Source: Ochromonadaceae sp. CCMP2298
Lineage: Eukaryota; Sar; Synurophyceae; Ochromonadales; Ochromonadaceae
Assembly: GCA_026770595.1 (NCBI GenBank)
Contig: MU634230.1
Span: 1-14,180, forward strand
DNA: 14,180 nt
Direction: 5' to 3'
Shown here: positions 1 through 7,699 of the stretch, one piece after another
Numbering within the stretch: the first letter of the stretch is position 1
Layout: every line of letters starts with the position of its first letter
Notes under the pieces: generated by a model
The model's database searches: none
What the model was told of the DNA's origin: nothing
The model's input: the letters and a program-made list of their open reading frames with translations, nothing else
Made by a program: the position numbers and the translations under genes

Positions 1-2
1 GG

Positions 3-536
3 CTGCTCACGTACGACATCCCCCCCGCAGAGATGAAGATGGGGCTGGCCTTCTCGCAGCTGGAGGCGCGCAAGCAGCAGCTATGCATAGAGGACTACTC
101 CGTCGCGCAGCCCACGCTCGAGCAGGTGTTCATCCGCACGGTCAACAAGCACACAGACGTATCGGATCGAGCCAAGAACGCCGGGGGGGCGACGGTGGTG
201 GGCGGAAGCGGGCGCATGTCTGTGGAGGGCACGCACCTCCTGGATGCAGAATTGCCGGAGCACTCCTCTGGCCAGTTCGAGGAGCAGATATTCGGAGAGG
301 TTCAGGAGGACGTGAACAAGTGCGGCTGCACCAACAAGTTCACCTCGTACGTGGTGCTGGGGCTGTTCCTGGGCTTTATCGCCTTCTTCGGCATCTTCAT
401 AGGCGTGTCCACGGTCAACCAGGGAGCCGCCTCGGCCTTCATCATCCTCACCGTCATCTGCCTGGTCGCGCTGATCATCTCCTGCTGCGTGCGTTACTGC
501 GCTTTCTGCCAGTACCCCAAGGGCGCGGACGAGTAG
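3..536 (+). CDS. ABCA-family ABC transporter, C-terminal fragment
   Basis: The reading frame is open from base 3 of the window, so this is the 3' end of a longer gene whose start lies outside. The first 50 or so residues look like the end of the second nucleotide-binding domain of ABCA (lipid/sterol-type) transporters. The stretch IEDYSVAQPTLEQVFIRTV matches the family's C-terminal 'DYSxSQTTLEQVF' signature, and LLTYDIPP before it fits the preceding strand. An Asp/Glu/Gly-rich linker follows, then two hydrophobic segments of about 22 residues (VVLGLFLGFIAFFGIFIGV and AFIILTVICLVALII), and a cysteine-rich end, CCVRYCAFCQYPKGADE. Membrane segments after the last ATPase domain are not usual in animal ABCA proteins; this may be a protist extension, with the Cys cluster a possible lipidation site (inference). 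ABCA proteins move lipids across membranes; the substrate cannot be told from this fragment. Confidence 0.85.
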   Translation: MLTYDIPPAEMKMGLAFSQLEARKQQLCIEDYSVAQPTLEQVFIRTVNKHTDVSDRAKNAGGATVVGGSGRMSVEGTHLLDAELPEHSSGQFEEQIFGEVQEDVNKCGCTNKFTSYVVLGLFLGFIAFFGIFIGVSTVNQGAASAFIILTVICLVALIISCCVRYCAFCQYPKGADE

Positions 537-624
537 AGCAGAGGAAGCTGTAGAGGAGCAGAACAGACGAGCAGGAAAGGATGAGTCTCCAAGGTCACAG
601 ACCAGGAGAAGAGTAGTTAGGTTA

Positions 625-630
625 AATAAA
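625..630 (+). terminator. Possible polyadenylation signal of the ABCA gene
   Basis: An AATAAA hexamer lies 89 bases after the TAG stop of the ABC transporter fragment, before the MITE-like element begins. Its position suits a 3' UTR, but poly(A) signals of this lineage are not known to me, so this is only a motif match. Confidence 0.4.
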
Positions 631-670
631 GGAAATGCACCTGCTGTAGGCAGTGCTAGTAGCCTGTATC

Positions 671-1212
671 CATGTGCCGCTGATTTCCGTATTGAATCAG
701 TACGGAGGGATTTTTTTGATTGCGTACATGACCGGTTTTTTACGCATCTCCAGCATCCCTAAAGGGGCTTTAATAGCAGTCACCATTTCTGCGAAGCATT
801 GTAAACCAACAATGAGATTTTGAGATACAATTATTTTTCTGCACTTTTATCAATATCTCCTACTCTATTACTGTCTTTTTACAGTATGCACATATCTTAA
901 TAATTCAATATATCTTAATAATTCTACCACTGCTTAGACTAGACAGTCCTCAATTTTGTTCACTACCTCTGCACAGTGCTTTGCCCGAAACCCCTCTACC
1001 ACCACTCCCAGCCCACCAACCCTGCTATCACTGCCCACCCACGACCCACAACCACATACAGATAAAATTTCATTGTTTCTCGGTTGACAATGCTTCGCAG
1101 AAATGGTGACTGCTATTAAAGCCCCTTTAGGGATGCTGGAGATGCGCAAAAAACCAGTCATGTACGCAATCAAAAAAATCCCTCCGTACTGCACGGAAAT
1201 CAGCGGCACATG
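671..1212. mobile_element. MITE-like element with about 150-bp terminal inverted repeats
   Basis: The left arm (about 671-822) and the reverse complement of the right arm (about 1062-1212) align almost base for base. Both start CATGTGCCGCTGATTTCCGT and run on through a shared TTTAATAGCAGTCACCATTT. The left arm carries a few extra bases near 691-700. The roughly 240-bp centre is AT-rich on the left and pyrimidine-rich on the right, and holds a 15-bp direct repeat (892-906 and 910-924). No transposase is visible; the 131-codon open frame on the minus strand (934-1329) runs across the right arm and is not gene-like. Size, long inverted ends and absence of a gene fit a non-autonomous DNA transposon. 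The target duplication is unclear: a TA at 667-668 and 1214-1215 would fit, with a 1-base difference between the tips. Confidence 0.8.
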
Positions 1213-1236
1213 ATATAAAAAAGTCATGATATAAAA
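1209..1236 (+). repeat. 12-bp direct repeat overlapping the MITE right tip
   Basis: CATGATATAAAA occurs at 1209-1220 and 1225-1236, period 16. The first copy includes the last four bases of the inverted repeat, so the tip plus its flank is locally duplicated. The rest of the spacer to 1363, which is the presumed 3' UTR of the minus-strand gene, is AT-rich and shows nothing else. Confidence 0.7.
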
Positions 1237-1363
1237 TAAGCAAATGAATATTCGATACGCTTGTAGTTTTATATATTTACATATGATAACATTATACCCT
1301 ACTCGTTGACATGAAGCCCAGAGCGACATAACCCATGCTCATATGATGCACAGATGGGGGGTG

Positions 1364-4300
1364 CTAAGTGCCTGGGGAGTCCGCTAGCGCCGCCACCCGC
1401 ACCTCGTACTTCTTGTGGATCGCCAGCGCGCGCCTGGCCCGTGAGCGAGACTCCACCGTGCGCGGTCGGTTGAAGACCTCTCCCACCTCAGAGGAGGACT
1501 TGAGGTAGCGCGTGTCGTGGTAGGGGATCAGCGGCGCCACCACGGCCTGCGAGCCTATCGCCCCCAGGGCACCCTGGCTCAGGGCTGGCGAGGGGATGCG
1601 GGTGGGGTAGGCGATGCCGTCGGGGAAGTCTGGGTCGAAGAACTGGCTGCAGAATAGGCACACGTGCACGAGGCTGTACATGGATATGGTGTTGTTCAGC
1701 AGTCGCACCTCCTTGGAGACCAACAGAGGGTCCCAGGTGGTCCTCAGTGAGACCACGTGCTTGCGCAGCACCTTTATCTCCATCCCGTCCCTGGGGAACT
1801 TCATCTCGCACAGCGCGCAGACCCGGAAGAAGTCAACGTTGTTGGCCGTGCCCTCCTTGTCGGGGGAGGGCCGCTCCACCAAATAGTCCAGGTCATCCAG
1901 GTGGGAAATTTGCTTCACGGGGTCGCGGCGCCGCTTCTCCGCTGAGGGGGGGGACTTGTCGCCCTGGGGCCCCTGTGTGCCCTGCTGTGTGCCCTGCTGC
2001 TGTGTGCCCTGTGTGAAGCTCACGGAGTTCGTGAAGCTCATGGAGTGCAGGGAGTGGGAGTGCTGTGCAGAGCTGGATAGAGGGCGGGTGGCTGAGGGCG
2101 AGGGGGGCTCGCTGAACCCATGGTCCATCACCCCCACCCCTACCCCCCCTACTGGTCCCTTGTTCCCACCACCTCCCCCACCACCACCACCACCACCACC
2201 ACCAGAGACTGACTGTCTGGACTGCTTGACAAGGGACATAGAGGGCCTCTTGCGCAGCTCCTGGATGGTCTTGCCCACGCTGGAGGGGGTGCCCGGGGCA
2301 GAGGGTACGAGAGACAGAGTGGGCTCAGGTTCGAGTCCCAGGTTCAGCGAACCGTAGAGGCTGGGCCCCCTCCTGGCCATGCCGCGGCTTCCTCCCCTGG
2401 GCGTGGCGGGCTTGATATGCACGGGCCCGTCGTCGTCTTGGGGGCCCTGGGGGCTCAAATCCTTGCCAGTAGACCGCCCCAGCCCCACTGGCCCAGGCTT
2501 AAAGAGCAGCTCGGAGGAGCCCCAGCTGCTGTCATCCACCGAGTCCCTGTCCCTAGTGTCCCTATTATCCCTATTGTCTCTACTCGCATCGGTCTTCGCC
2601 AACACGGGGGAGCGGCTGCTCTGCGACGCACGCATCATCTGCGGACTCTCCTTCTCCTTCTGCCCGTGGCTGGTGGAGGCGCGCTTGGGGATCAGGCTGC
2701 GGGCGAAGTCCAGAGACAATTCCTTGGGGAAGGTGACATCAGCCAGAGCGCTTTTGCGTTTGAAGTTGCCCAGTTTGTACTCCGCGAAGGAGGAGTTGTA
2801 GTGCGGGAACTGCTCGTTCTCCCGCGCCTTCTGCAGAAACGTCTTGGTCTCCACCTCCACCAGTGCGCCTCTCTTGGCAGGCGACGCCATAGACTTCAGC
2901 CACTGCTTGGAATCGGGACTTGACATGTCCATCACCCCCCCCAGAAGGCTGGGCCCGCTATCGAGGCTGTGCAAACTCATACTGAGGGGCTGAGAGCTGA
3001 CCGTGTTGTCGTCACTGGCGTATCCAGAGTTCCCAACCCGTGAGTGATGCCCGTAGGCGCTTGCATGTATGTGTCCCTGCATGTGTGAGTGCTTGCCATT
3101 CCCCTCCGACATGCCGAACACCAGGTGCGGGATGTGGTGCGCGTTCTGGCTGAGGAACAGGTTGATCAGTACCAAGAACTGGGACCAGCTGCAGCCGCGC
3201 GATTCAGCCACTGTAGTTGATGTATGTGCGTTTGTGGGTATGTGAGTATAGACATGGGTATGGGTGTATGAGTGTAGGAGTATGGGAATATGAGTATCGA
3301 TATGGGTATTGTATAAGTACATATAAGTATGAGTACAAGTGTGCGTACCGGTAGTTCCCGCGAAGCCCATGTCTGGCGCCCTCTGCCGTGCATGCAGCTC
3401 TCGTATCTCTAACGCGTTCCAATGCACCTCCACCCGCTTGAAGCTGTTCTGCAGCAGGTAGATGTGGTGGTTGGGGTCGTTCGCGACGGCGTTGAAGGAG
3501 TCGGAATTGGCCAAAACGCCTAGCAGTTTAAGGTGGGAGCGGGTCTGGATCCAGCGCAATACTGAGCGCAGCCTAGTGAGCAGGTCCGACAATCCGCAGC
3601 GGGGGAAGTGCTGACTCAGCGCCCCGTCTAGCAGATCGAACTCCAGCAACTGCGGAGCGTCCCGAGGCTGCTTTGAGGCCTCTAGGGTGGATTTGAAGAC
3701 GATGCGGTAGAGCTGGGCCACCTCCTCTTCGTCGAACACATCTGTGTGATTTCGTACAAGGTTCTTCCACATCTCCATCTTCAGATTCTTGGCCCTAATG
3801 CGCTCGTCTAACCCGCCCACAGAAGAGCAGTTGCGCTTGTCGCTCTTGTTCATGGGGTCTCTCTCTTTGATAAGGCGCCTTTTGGTCTGGTCTGACATCA
3901 TCTCCAGTCGGCCCTCTTTCATCTTGGCTGGTGAGAGTGTGCAGTAGCTGGACTGAGTGCGCTGCATGTCCGCGGCTGTGGTGGGCACCAGGTTGTCCCC
4001 CTGCAGAACCCTGAAGCGCTGCACGGTGAGGCCGTTGATGCCCTGCAGCTGCACGCGCACCGCCACACAGGTGGTGTTTTCGGGCAGCGTCCAAGTGATA
4101 TCGTGCATTATGTTGGCGTCGCTGGCAGGCACGTGCTCCGTCTTGCTCAGCACGGCCTGCTGCCGCATGCTGGCCAGGAAGGGATCCTCGAAGCCGCAGG
4201 GCTTTGCGAGTAGGAAGATCGACACTGTGAGCTTCTGGTGCTTGCCGGTGGCCACAGCGAAGGAGAGCGAGTGCAGGTGCTGCGAGCGGGAGAAGTCCAC

Positions 4301-4834
4301 TTCCCACCACGGGTCCACCTCACGACGAGTGCGGGAGCTCTGCTCGTAGGGCGGGAAGACCGCGAAGGCCGCAGTGCGCCCATCCACTTCGCTGGACTGG
4401 TAGCAGCGCTTGTGGGCGGCCACGTCCTGTCTCTGCACCACTGTTTTGATTTCGAGCTTCAGAGGTTTCTCGGGCTGTTCCTTGGCCTCCAGCACAGGCA
4501 GGTCCTCCGGCATCATCTTGAAGAACTGCGAGCAGAAGCTGCACACATCCACCATCTTGTACAGAAAGGCGGGGTTCTGGTATCTGCGCCCTTCCTGCTT
4601 CACCTCCCATCGCGTCTGCAGCTCGAAGATTCTGCGATTGGGCACTTTGTAGTTGACGCTGTTTCTGTGGAAGAACATGCGGCAGAGCCCGCACTTCTCC
4701 TTCATGAGACCCTTCTCGTAGGCCATAGTCAGCTTGTATTCCTCCCTCTTCTTCGGTTCCAGGATGGATTGCAAGCTGGCCTTGTCCAGCACGAAGCTCG
4801 AGACCATGGAGGACTCTCCAGACATGACCGACAT
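1364..4834 (-). CDS. Large protein with twin CxxC modules and galactose-binding-like region; function unknown
   Basis: The frame from the ATG at 4834 encodes 1156 residues. I do not recognise the protein. Near the N-terminus is a CxxC-x46-CxxC module (C48, C51, C98, C101; second pair CSFCSQFF). A second copy lies near the C-terminus (C1006, C1009, C1059, C1062; second pair CLFCSQFF). The copies also share the 'LxTxW' stretch between the pairs, so they are probably a duplicated zinc-binding module. Residues about 140-280 include DPWWEVDFSRSQHLHSLSF and a closing TVQRFRVL, which resemble an F5/8C/discoidin (galactose-binding-like) fold. Residues about 340-490 look helical. From about 580 to 990 the chain is Ser/Pro/Gly-rich and probably disordered, with RDN and TQG repeats and 13 consecutive Gly. 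Codons 496-541 are a Thr/His/Tyr-rich stretch that is probably an unspliced intron; without it the protein has 1110 residues. No signal peptide is evident. Confidence 0.8.
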   Translation of the reverse strand: MSVMSGESSMVSSFVLDKASLQSILEPKKREEYKLTMAYEKGLMKEKCGLCRMFFHRNSVNYKVPNRRIFELQTRWEVKQEGRRYQNPAFLYKMVDVCSFCSQFFKMMPEDLPVLEAKEQPEKPLKLEIKTVVQRQDVAAHKRCYQSSEVDGRTAAFAVFPPYEQSSRTRREVDPWWEVDFSRSQHLHSLSFAVATGKHQKLTVSIFLLAKPCGFEDPFLASMRQQAVLSKTEHVPASDANIMHDITWTLPENTTCVAVRVQLQGINGLTVQRFRVLQGDNLVPTTAADMQRTQSSYCTLSPAKMKEGRLEMMSDQTKRRLIKERDPMNKSDKRNCSSVGGLDERIRAKNLKMEMWKNLVRNHTDVFDEEEVAQLYRIVFKSTLEASKQPRDAPQLLEFDLLDGALSQHFPRCGLSDLLTRLRSVLRWIQTRSHLKLLGVLANSDSFNAVANDPNHHIYLLQNSFKRVEVHWNALEIRELHARQRAPDMGFAGTTGTHTCTHTYMYLYNTHIDTHIPILLHSYTHTHVYTHIPTNAHTSTTVAESRGCSWSQFLVLINLFLSQNAHHIPHLVFGMSEGNGKHSHMQGHIHASAYGHHSRVGNSGYASDDNTVSSQPLSMSLHSLDSGPSLLGGVMDMSSPDSKQWLKSMASPAKRGALVEVETKTFLQKARENEQFPHYNSSFAEYKLGNFKRKSALADVTFPKELSLDFARSLIPKRASTSHGQKEKESPQMMRASQSSRSPVLAKTDASRDNRDNRDTRDRDSVDDSSWGSSELLFKPGPVGLGRSTGKDLSPQGPQDDDGPVHIKPATPRGGSRGMARRGPSLYGSLNLGLEPEPTLSLVPSAPGTPSSVGKTIQELRKRPSMSLVKQSRQSVSGGGGGGGGGGGGGNKGPVGGVGVGVMDHGFSEPPSPSATRPLSSSAQHSHSLHSMSFTNSVSFTQGTQQQGTQQGTQGPQGDKSPPSAEKRRRDPVKQISHLDDLDYLVERPSPDKEGTANNVDFFRVCALCEMKFPRDGMEIKVLRKHVVSLRTTWDPLLVSKEVRLLNNTISMYSLVHVCLFCSQFFDPDFPDGIAYPTRIPSPALSQGALGAIGSQAVVAPLIPYHDTRYLKSSSEVGEVFNRPRTVESRSRARRALAIHKKYEVRVAALADSPGT
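2168..2205 (-). repeat. GGN trinucleotide tract encoding poly-glycine
   Basis: A (CCA)n/(CCN)n run on the plus strand reads as about 13 consecutive glycines in the minus-strand gene, within its disordered middle. Such tracts vary in length by slippage. A second, 9-bp-period repeat at about 2543-2584 encodes the RDN repeats of the same protein. Confidence 0.85.
3211..3348 (-). other. Probable 138-nt intron without stop codons, made of CAT/TAC repeats
   Basis: On the minus strand the donor is ACCG|GTACGC and the acceptor ACTACAG|TGGCT. Removal joins ACC-GTG-GCT (Thr-Val-Ala) in frame, phase 1. The interior is a degenerate repeat of TACTCATAC-like and CATACCC-like units, translating to a Thr/His/Tyr-rich segment quite unlike the flanking protein. 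Its length is a multiple of three and it has no stop, so both the spliced and the retained forms stay in frame. Confidence 0.65.
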
Positions 4835-5202
4835 GATCCTCTACCTACCCGAACCCTCAACCGCGCCACTAGAGCGACTGAGTGGTGGAGTGGGGAGCTC
4901 CTCTGCAATACCTGACTCAAACCCCTGCAAGAACTGTGGCAGCACACACACATTGCCTGGATTTCGGGGGGTGCTCTCCAGCTCCCTCTCATCACTGTGA
5001 AACGGTCTTTGTGCGGAGGAAATCTCGTTATGCTATTTTTACTATAAAGACGCACAATTTGGTGTGACAGAGAAAACTTTCTCTTCCCCCAAATGACTCT
5101 CTGCACATTGCGAGAAAGAAGACTGGAGCACATTGCACAGTCATAGCTCTCAGCTGCGCTGGGTTGGAGGTCCGTGGTCCGCGGTCCATCTGAGCTGGGA
5201 CC
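4835..5202. promoter_or_regulatory. Shared upstream spacer of a divergent gene pair
   Basis: This 368-bp spacer separates the ATG of the minus-strand twin-CxxC gene from the ATG of the plus-strand carrier gene, so it must hold both promoters. It contains a 57-bp element (5014-5070) found again at 7700-7756, with a TATAAA at 5043-5048 on the plus strand, 155 bp before the carrier ATG. Next to it is the small inverted repeat GAGAAA-AC-TTTCTC (5071-5084). No other defined site is apparent. Confidence 0.55.
5014..5070 (+). repeat. 57-bp dispersed element, copy 1
   Basis: It matches 7700-7756 at 53 of 57 positions in the same orientation with no gaps. The longest identical block starts GCTATTTTTACTATAAAGAC and runs to the end GTGTGACAG. 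Outside these limits similarity stops. It contains a TATA-like motif on the plus strand. It could be a transposon end, a small RNA or a promoter module; the sequence alone does not decide. Confidence 0.8.
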
Positions 5203-6627
5203 ATGCTCCCCAGGCCTCGCGTCGCCTTCAAGCCCATGGGCGCTCTGCTGCTGGGACTGCTCGCTCTCAGCTGGCTGAGCTACGCTGAAACCCTGCTGAT
5301 CAGTTGTCAGAGTCATTGTTCGTTCCCATCGACGTATGTGCGGCATGTCATCGGGGTGCCAGTATCAGCCTCAGCGTCAGCCTCAGTGCCTGTGCCAGCG
5401 TCTGCGCATGTGCGTGTGCAGACGGGATCTAGCACCGCCCAGCGGGCACTGAGCGACCTGGGTGACCTAGGCCTGGGCGACTGCAGCGTCTGCCTATCCA
5501 GTCTGCACTTCGACATACTCAAGTACGCACTCAGCGGCGCAGCAGCCGGCGGTTTGCGCTCGCTCTCCCGCACCGTCACCTACCCCCTGGACACGATCAA
5601 GACCTACGCCCAAACCAACACCTCCAACACCTCCAATCTGAACACCTCTGATTACTTCAGGGGTGTGTTGGCCACCCTCACCTCCTCCATACCCGCCAAC
5701 GCCATATTCTTCGTATTATACAACGCGCTCGAGCAGTCCTACTCCTGCCTCGGCCCAGTGCTGCACGACACAGGCGATCTCGTCTTCATTCGGCGCATCC
5801 TCTTCTCCACCCTCGCCACGATCCCCCAAAACTTCGTCAAGATCCCGGCCGAGCTGGTGAAGCAGCGGGCGCAACTGAGTGACAAGAGCTTGTGGCAGAT
5901 TGTCGTGGAGGCTACGGAGGGAGTGGGCTGGCGGGGTCTGTATGTGGGAAGCGGCGCGCAGTTGCTGAGGGAAATTCCCTACAATGCTTTGCAGATGGCG
6001 TTCTACGATATGCTGAGGGAGAGCGTGAGTGTGTACGGCGTTGCAGGTGCTGCTGCGGGTGTTGGTGCGGGTGCAGGTGCAGGTGCTGGTGCAGGTGCGG
6101 GTGCTGTGCATAGTGCTGTTGGCGCAGGTGCGGCTGGTGGTGCTCGTGCTGCTGGTGCTGTTGCAGCTGCAGGTGCTGCGGGGGGCTTTGAGGGCTTTAG
6201 CCTAACCCTGGACGCCGAGGCGGTAACCGCCGCCGCTCTGGGCTGTGTCGCGGCGACCTTGGCGGCCATTCTCACCCAGCCTGCGGACGTGCTCAAGACT
6301 AAAATTATGGCCGGTCGGGTGGGTGAGATGGGGACGGGTGTAGGTGGGGCGGGGGGGATGGGCGGGGCGGGGGCGGATGTGAGCGGGGCCGGGCGGAAAA
6401 GAGTAAGGACAGGGCCAGTGCCAGAGCCAGGGTCAGAGCCAGTGCTGACAGAGCCAGAGCCAGATCCAGAGGAGTCAGAGTGGGTGCTGGTGTCTGCAGC
6501 GCGGGAGGTGTACGCCTCTGCAGGTCTTGGGGGCTTCTTCGTGGGATTACTGCCTCGCCTGCTGATCGTCAGCATCGGCGGAGCGGTCTACTTCTTCACT
6601 GCGCAGCTTGTGCAGGACTATGTGTGA
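5203..6627 (+). CDS. Mitochondrial carrier family (SLC25) protein, S-adenosylmethionine-transporter-like
   Basis: The single-exon protein of 474 residues has the threefold carrier architecture. The signature motifs are PLDTIK (about 128-133), PAELVK (about 215-220) and PADVLK (about 358-363), each at the end of an odd-numbered helix, and the GLYVG / GGFFVG motifs sit in repeats 2 and 3. The TIPQNFVKIPAELVKQR and REIPYNALQMAFYDM stretches resemble the SAM-carrier-like branch (PET8/SAMC/SAMTL), so the cargo may be S-adenosylmethionine; this is a guess by similarity. The N-terminus is not typical of a carrier: MGALLLGLLALSWLSYAETLL is signal-peptide-like and is followed by an 80-residue Ser/Ala/Val-rich stretch, suggesting entry by the secretory route, perhaps to the plastid envelope. 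Two low-complexity inserts (Ala/Gly about 280-326, Gly then Pro/Glu about 371-424) flank the third repeat. It is head-to-head with the twin-CxxC gene and convergent with AK6. Confidence 0.85.
   Translation: MLPRPRVAFKPMGALLLGLLALSWLSYAETLLISCQSHCSFPSTYVRHVIGVPVSASASASVPVPASAHVRVQTGSSTAQRALSDLGDLGLGDCSVCLSSLHFDILKYALSGAAAGGLRSLSRTVTYPLDTIKTYAQTNTSNTSNLNTSDYFRGVLATLTSSIPANAIFFVLYNALEQSYSCLGPVLHDTGDLVFIRRILFSTLATIPQNFVKIPAELVKQRAQLSDKSLWQIVVEATEGVGWRGLYVGSGAQLLREIPYNALQMAFYDMLRESVSVYGVAGAAAGVGAGAGAGAGAGAGAVHSAVGAGAAGGARAAGAVAAAGAAGGFEGFSLTLDAEAVTAAALGCVAATLAAILTQPADVLKTKIMAGRVGEMGTGVGGAGGMGGAGADVSGAGRKRVRTGPVPEPGSEPVLTEPEPDPEESEWVLVSAAREVYASAGLGGFFVGLLPRLLIVSIGGAVYFFTAQLVQDYV
6040..6182 (+). repeat. 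GGTGCN hexanucleotide repeat inside the carrier gene
   Basis: Degenerate GGTGCN/GCTGGT units encode the Ala/Gly insert between carrier repeats 2 and 3. Units divide by three, so copy changes keep the frame. A second repeat of CCAGAG-type units at about 6413-6480 encodes the Pro/Glu-rich stretch. Confidence 0.8.
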
Positions 6628-6849
6628 TGGGTGAGGGGTGAGGGGTGGTGGGTGGTGGGTGGTGGGTGACGTATGACATCTTACATCGACGAAACGTATA
6701 AAAATAGTGTATTCATACTTATAATGCTACTAATGCCTTATATCATATGCCCTTAATGCAAATAATGCAATCCACAAATCTTCGAAATCGAACTGCTTTT
6801 TCAATACACAACCCCCCCACCCAACACCCTACAAACACCCAAAGTCACT
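6628..6849. other. Convergent spacer with GGTGGGT repeat
   Basis: This 222-bp spacer lies between the stops of the carrier and AK6 genes. Immediately after the carrier stop is a G-rich tract (about 6628-6668) of GGGTGAG and GGTGGGT units. The remainder is AT-rich with repeated AATGC words. No convincing poly(A) signal or gene was found. Confidence 0.6.
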
Positions 6850-7371
6850 CTATGCATCTGGATTGTTCTCCTTCCAGTTGCCCAGCCATGTGCAGATGCG
6901 CTCCACGTTGCTCTCCAGCTCCTCGAGAGTGCCGCTCGGCAGCGCGTGCACGATATTTGCATCGTAACTCTCCCTCGCCTCCTCAAACACCGTCTGCATT
7001 ATCTCACACTCCATATTCTCCGCCCGCTTCTTCTCGCCGTACCCACGGGCTGTGAGGCGGTCGTACAAAATCTCTGTCTCTGTCTGCAGCACGAGCACCA
7101 GCTCGAACCACCTCTCGGGGAACAGCTCGCACGAGTGGAAGTCCACGATGCACCCCCCGCCCTCCAAGATAGGCTCCAGCATATCCACCACCTTGTCGTC
7201 GTCTATAATGTATGTATCGTACTCGTCATCCTTGCCCTCGTGGCACTCGTTCTGCTTGATCAGGTCGCCCACATTCACGTGCTTCATCCCCGATCGCTCC
7301 GCGGCGATCTTCGCCGTCTCTGTCTTCCCCGTCCCCGGGGTGCCAGTCAAGAGCACGTTCGGCAGCGGCAT
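6850..7371 (-). CDS. AK6: Adenylate kinase 6 (Fap7/CINAP type nuclear NMP kinase/ATPase)
   Basis: The 173-residue protein is the usual AK6 length. It begins MPLPNVLLTGTPGTGKT, matching the family start; the Walker A loop is G10-T17. The family hallmark DFHSCELFPERWF (77-89) carries the Walker B Asp/His region, followed by LTARGY (about 106-111) and the NMECEI motif (119-124). In yeast and animals this enzyme transfers phosphate between adenine nucleotides and, as an ATPase bound to uS11/Rps14, helps the final 18S rRNA cleavage in 40S ribosome assembly. The start at 7371 is chosen because it is the ATG that gives the conserved N-terminus; the frame upstream has only a GTG and runs into the fold-back repeat, which begins 10 bp before the ATG. 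There are no introns. The gene is tandem behind the apyrase on the minus strand. Confidence 0.93.
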   Translation of the reverse strand: MPLPNVLLTGTPGTGKTETAKIAAERSGMKHVNVGDLIKQNECHEGKDDEYDTYIIDDDKVVDMLEPILEGGGCIVDFHSCELFPERWFELVLVLQTETEILYDRLTARGYGEKKRAENMECEIMQTVFEEARESYDANIVHALPSGTLEELESNVERICTWLGNWKENNPDA

Positions 7372-7381
7372 ACTCACTTGC

Positions 7382-7698
7382 GCGAATTCAGACCAAGGAA
7401 GTGCACAAGACACTCAAGCTGATGGCTGCTCCAAGCTTCAACAGTTCAAGACCGAACAGATCGTCCAACGAATGGCCGCCCGCCAAAGAGAGCAAGGCAC
7501 CAAGAATTCGCCCAAATACTGACTCAGTATTTTGACAAATTCTTGGTGCCAAATACTGAGTCAGTATTTGGGCGAATTCTTGGTGCCTGCTCTCTTTGGC
7601 GGCGGCCATTCGTTGGACGACCTGATCTGTTCGTGTCTTGAAGCTTGGAGCGAGCCATCAGCTTGAGTCTCTTGTGCACTTCCTTGGTCTGAATTCGC
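7382..7698. mobile_element. 317-bp fold-back (inverted repeat) element upstream of AK6
   Basis: The left arm (7382-7533) and the right arm (7551-7698) are near-complementary. Both outer ends read GCGAATTCAGACCAAGGAAG from outside inwards, and the arms then diverge by scattered substitutions and small indels. At the centre each arm has AATACTGA(C/G)TCAGTATT, itself a palindrome around TGACTCA. The 17-bp spacer (7534-7550) contains another copy of AAATTCTTGGTGCC, which also occurs in the right arm, so the core has been rearranged. No coding sequence is credible. Arm differences argue against an assembly artefact. It lies between the AK6 ATG and the 57-bp element (7700-7756), so it separates AK6 from anything upstream. 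Confidence 0.82.
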
Positions 7699-7699
7699 A

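Noticed and set aside
934-1329. 131-codon open frame on the minus strand
   Set aside because: It overlaps the right arm of the MITE-like element and the AT-rich flank, shows no recognisable domain, and its sequence is dictated by the inverted repeat.
4238-4915. 225-codon open frame on the plus strand
   Set aside because: It is antisense to the N-terminal part of the twin-CxxC gene, His/Leu-rich as expected from reversed GC-rich codons, and has no domain.
6003-6575. 190-codon Ala/Pro-rich open frame on the minus strand
   Set aside because: It is the complement of the Ala/Gly and Pro/Glu repeats in the carrier gene; the composition comes entirely from the repeats.
7514-7574. TGACTCA/TGAGTCA as AP-1-like binding sites
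   Set aside because: They are the centres of palindromes inside the fold-back and occur there because of the repeat; there is no evidence of a regulatory role.
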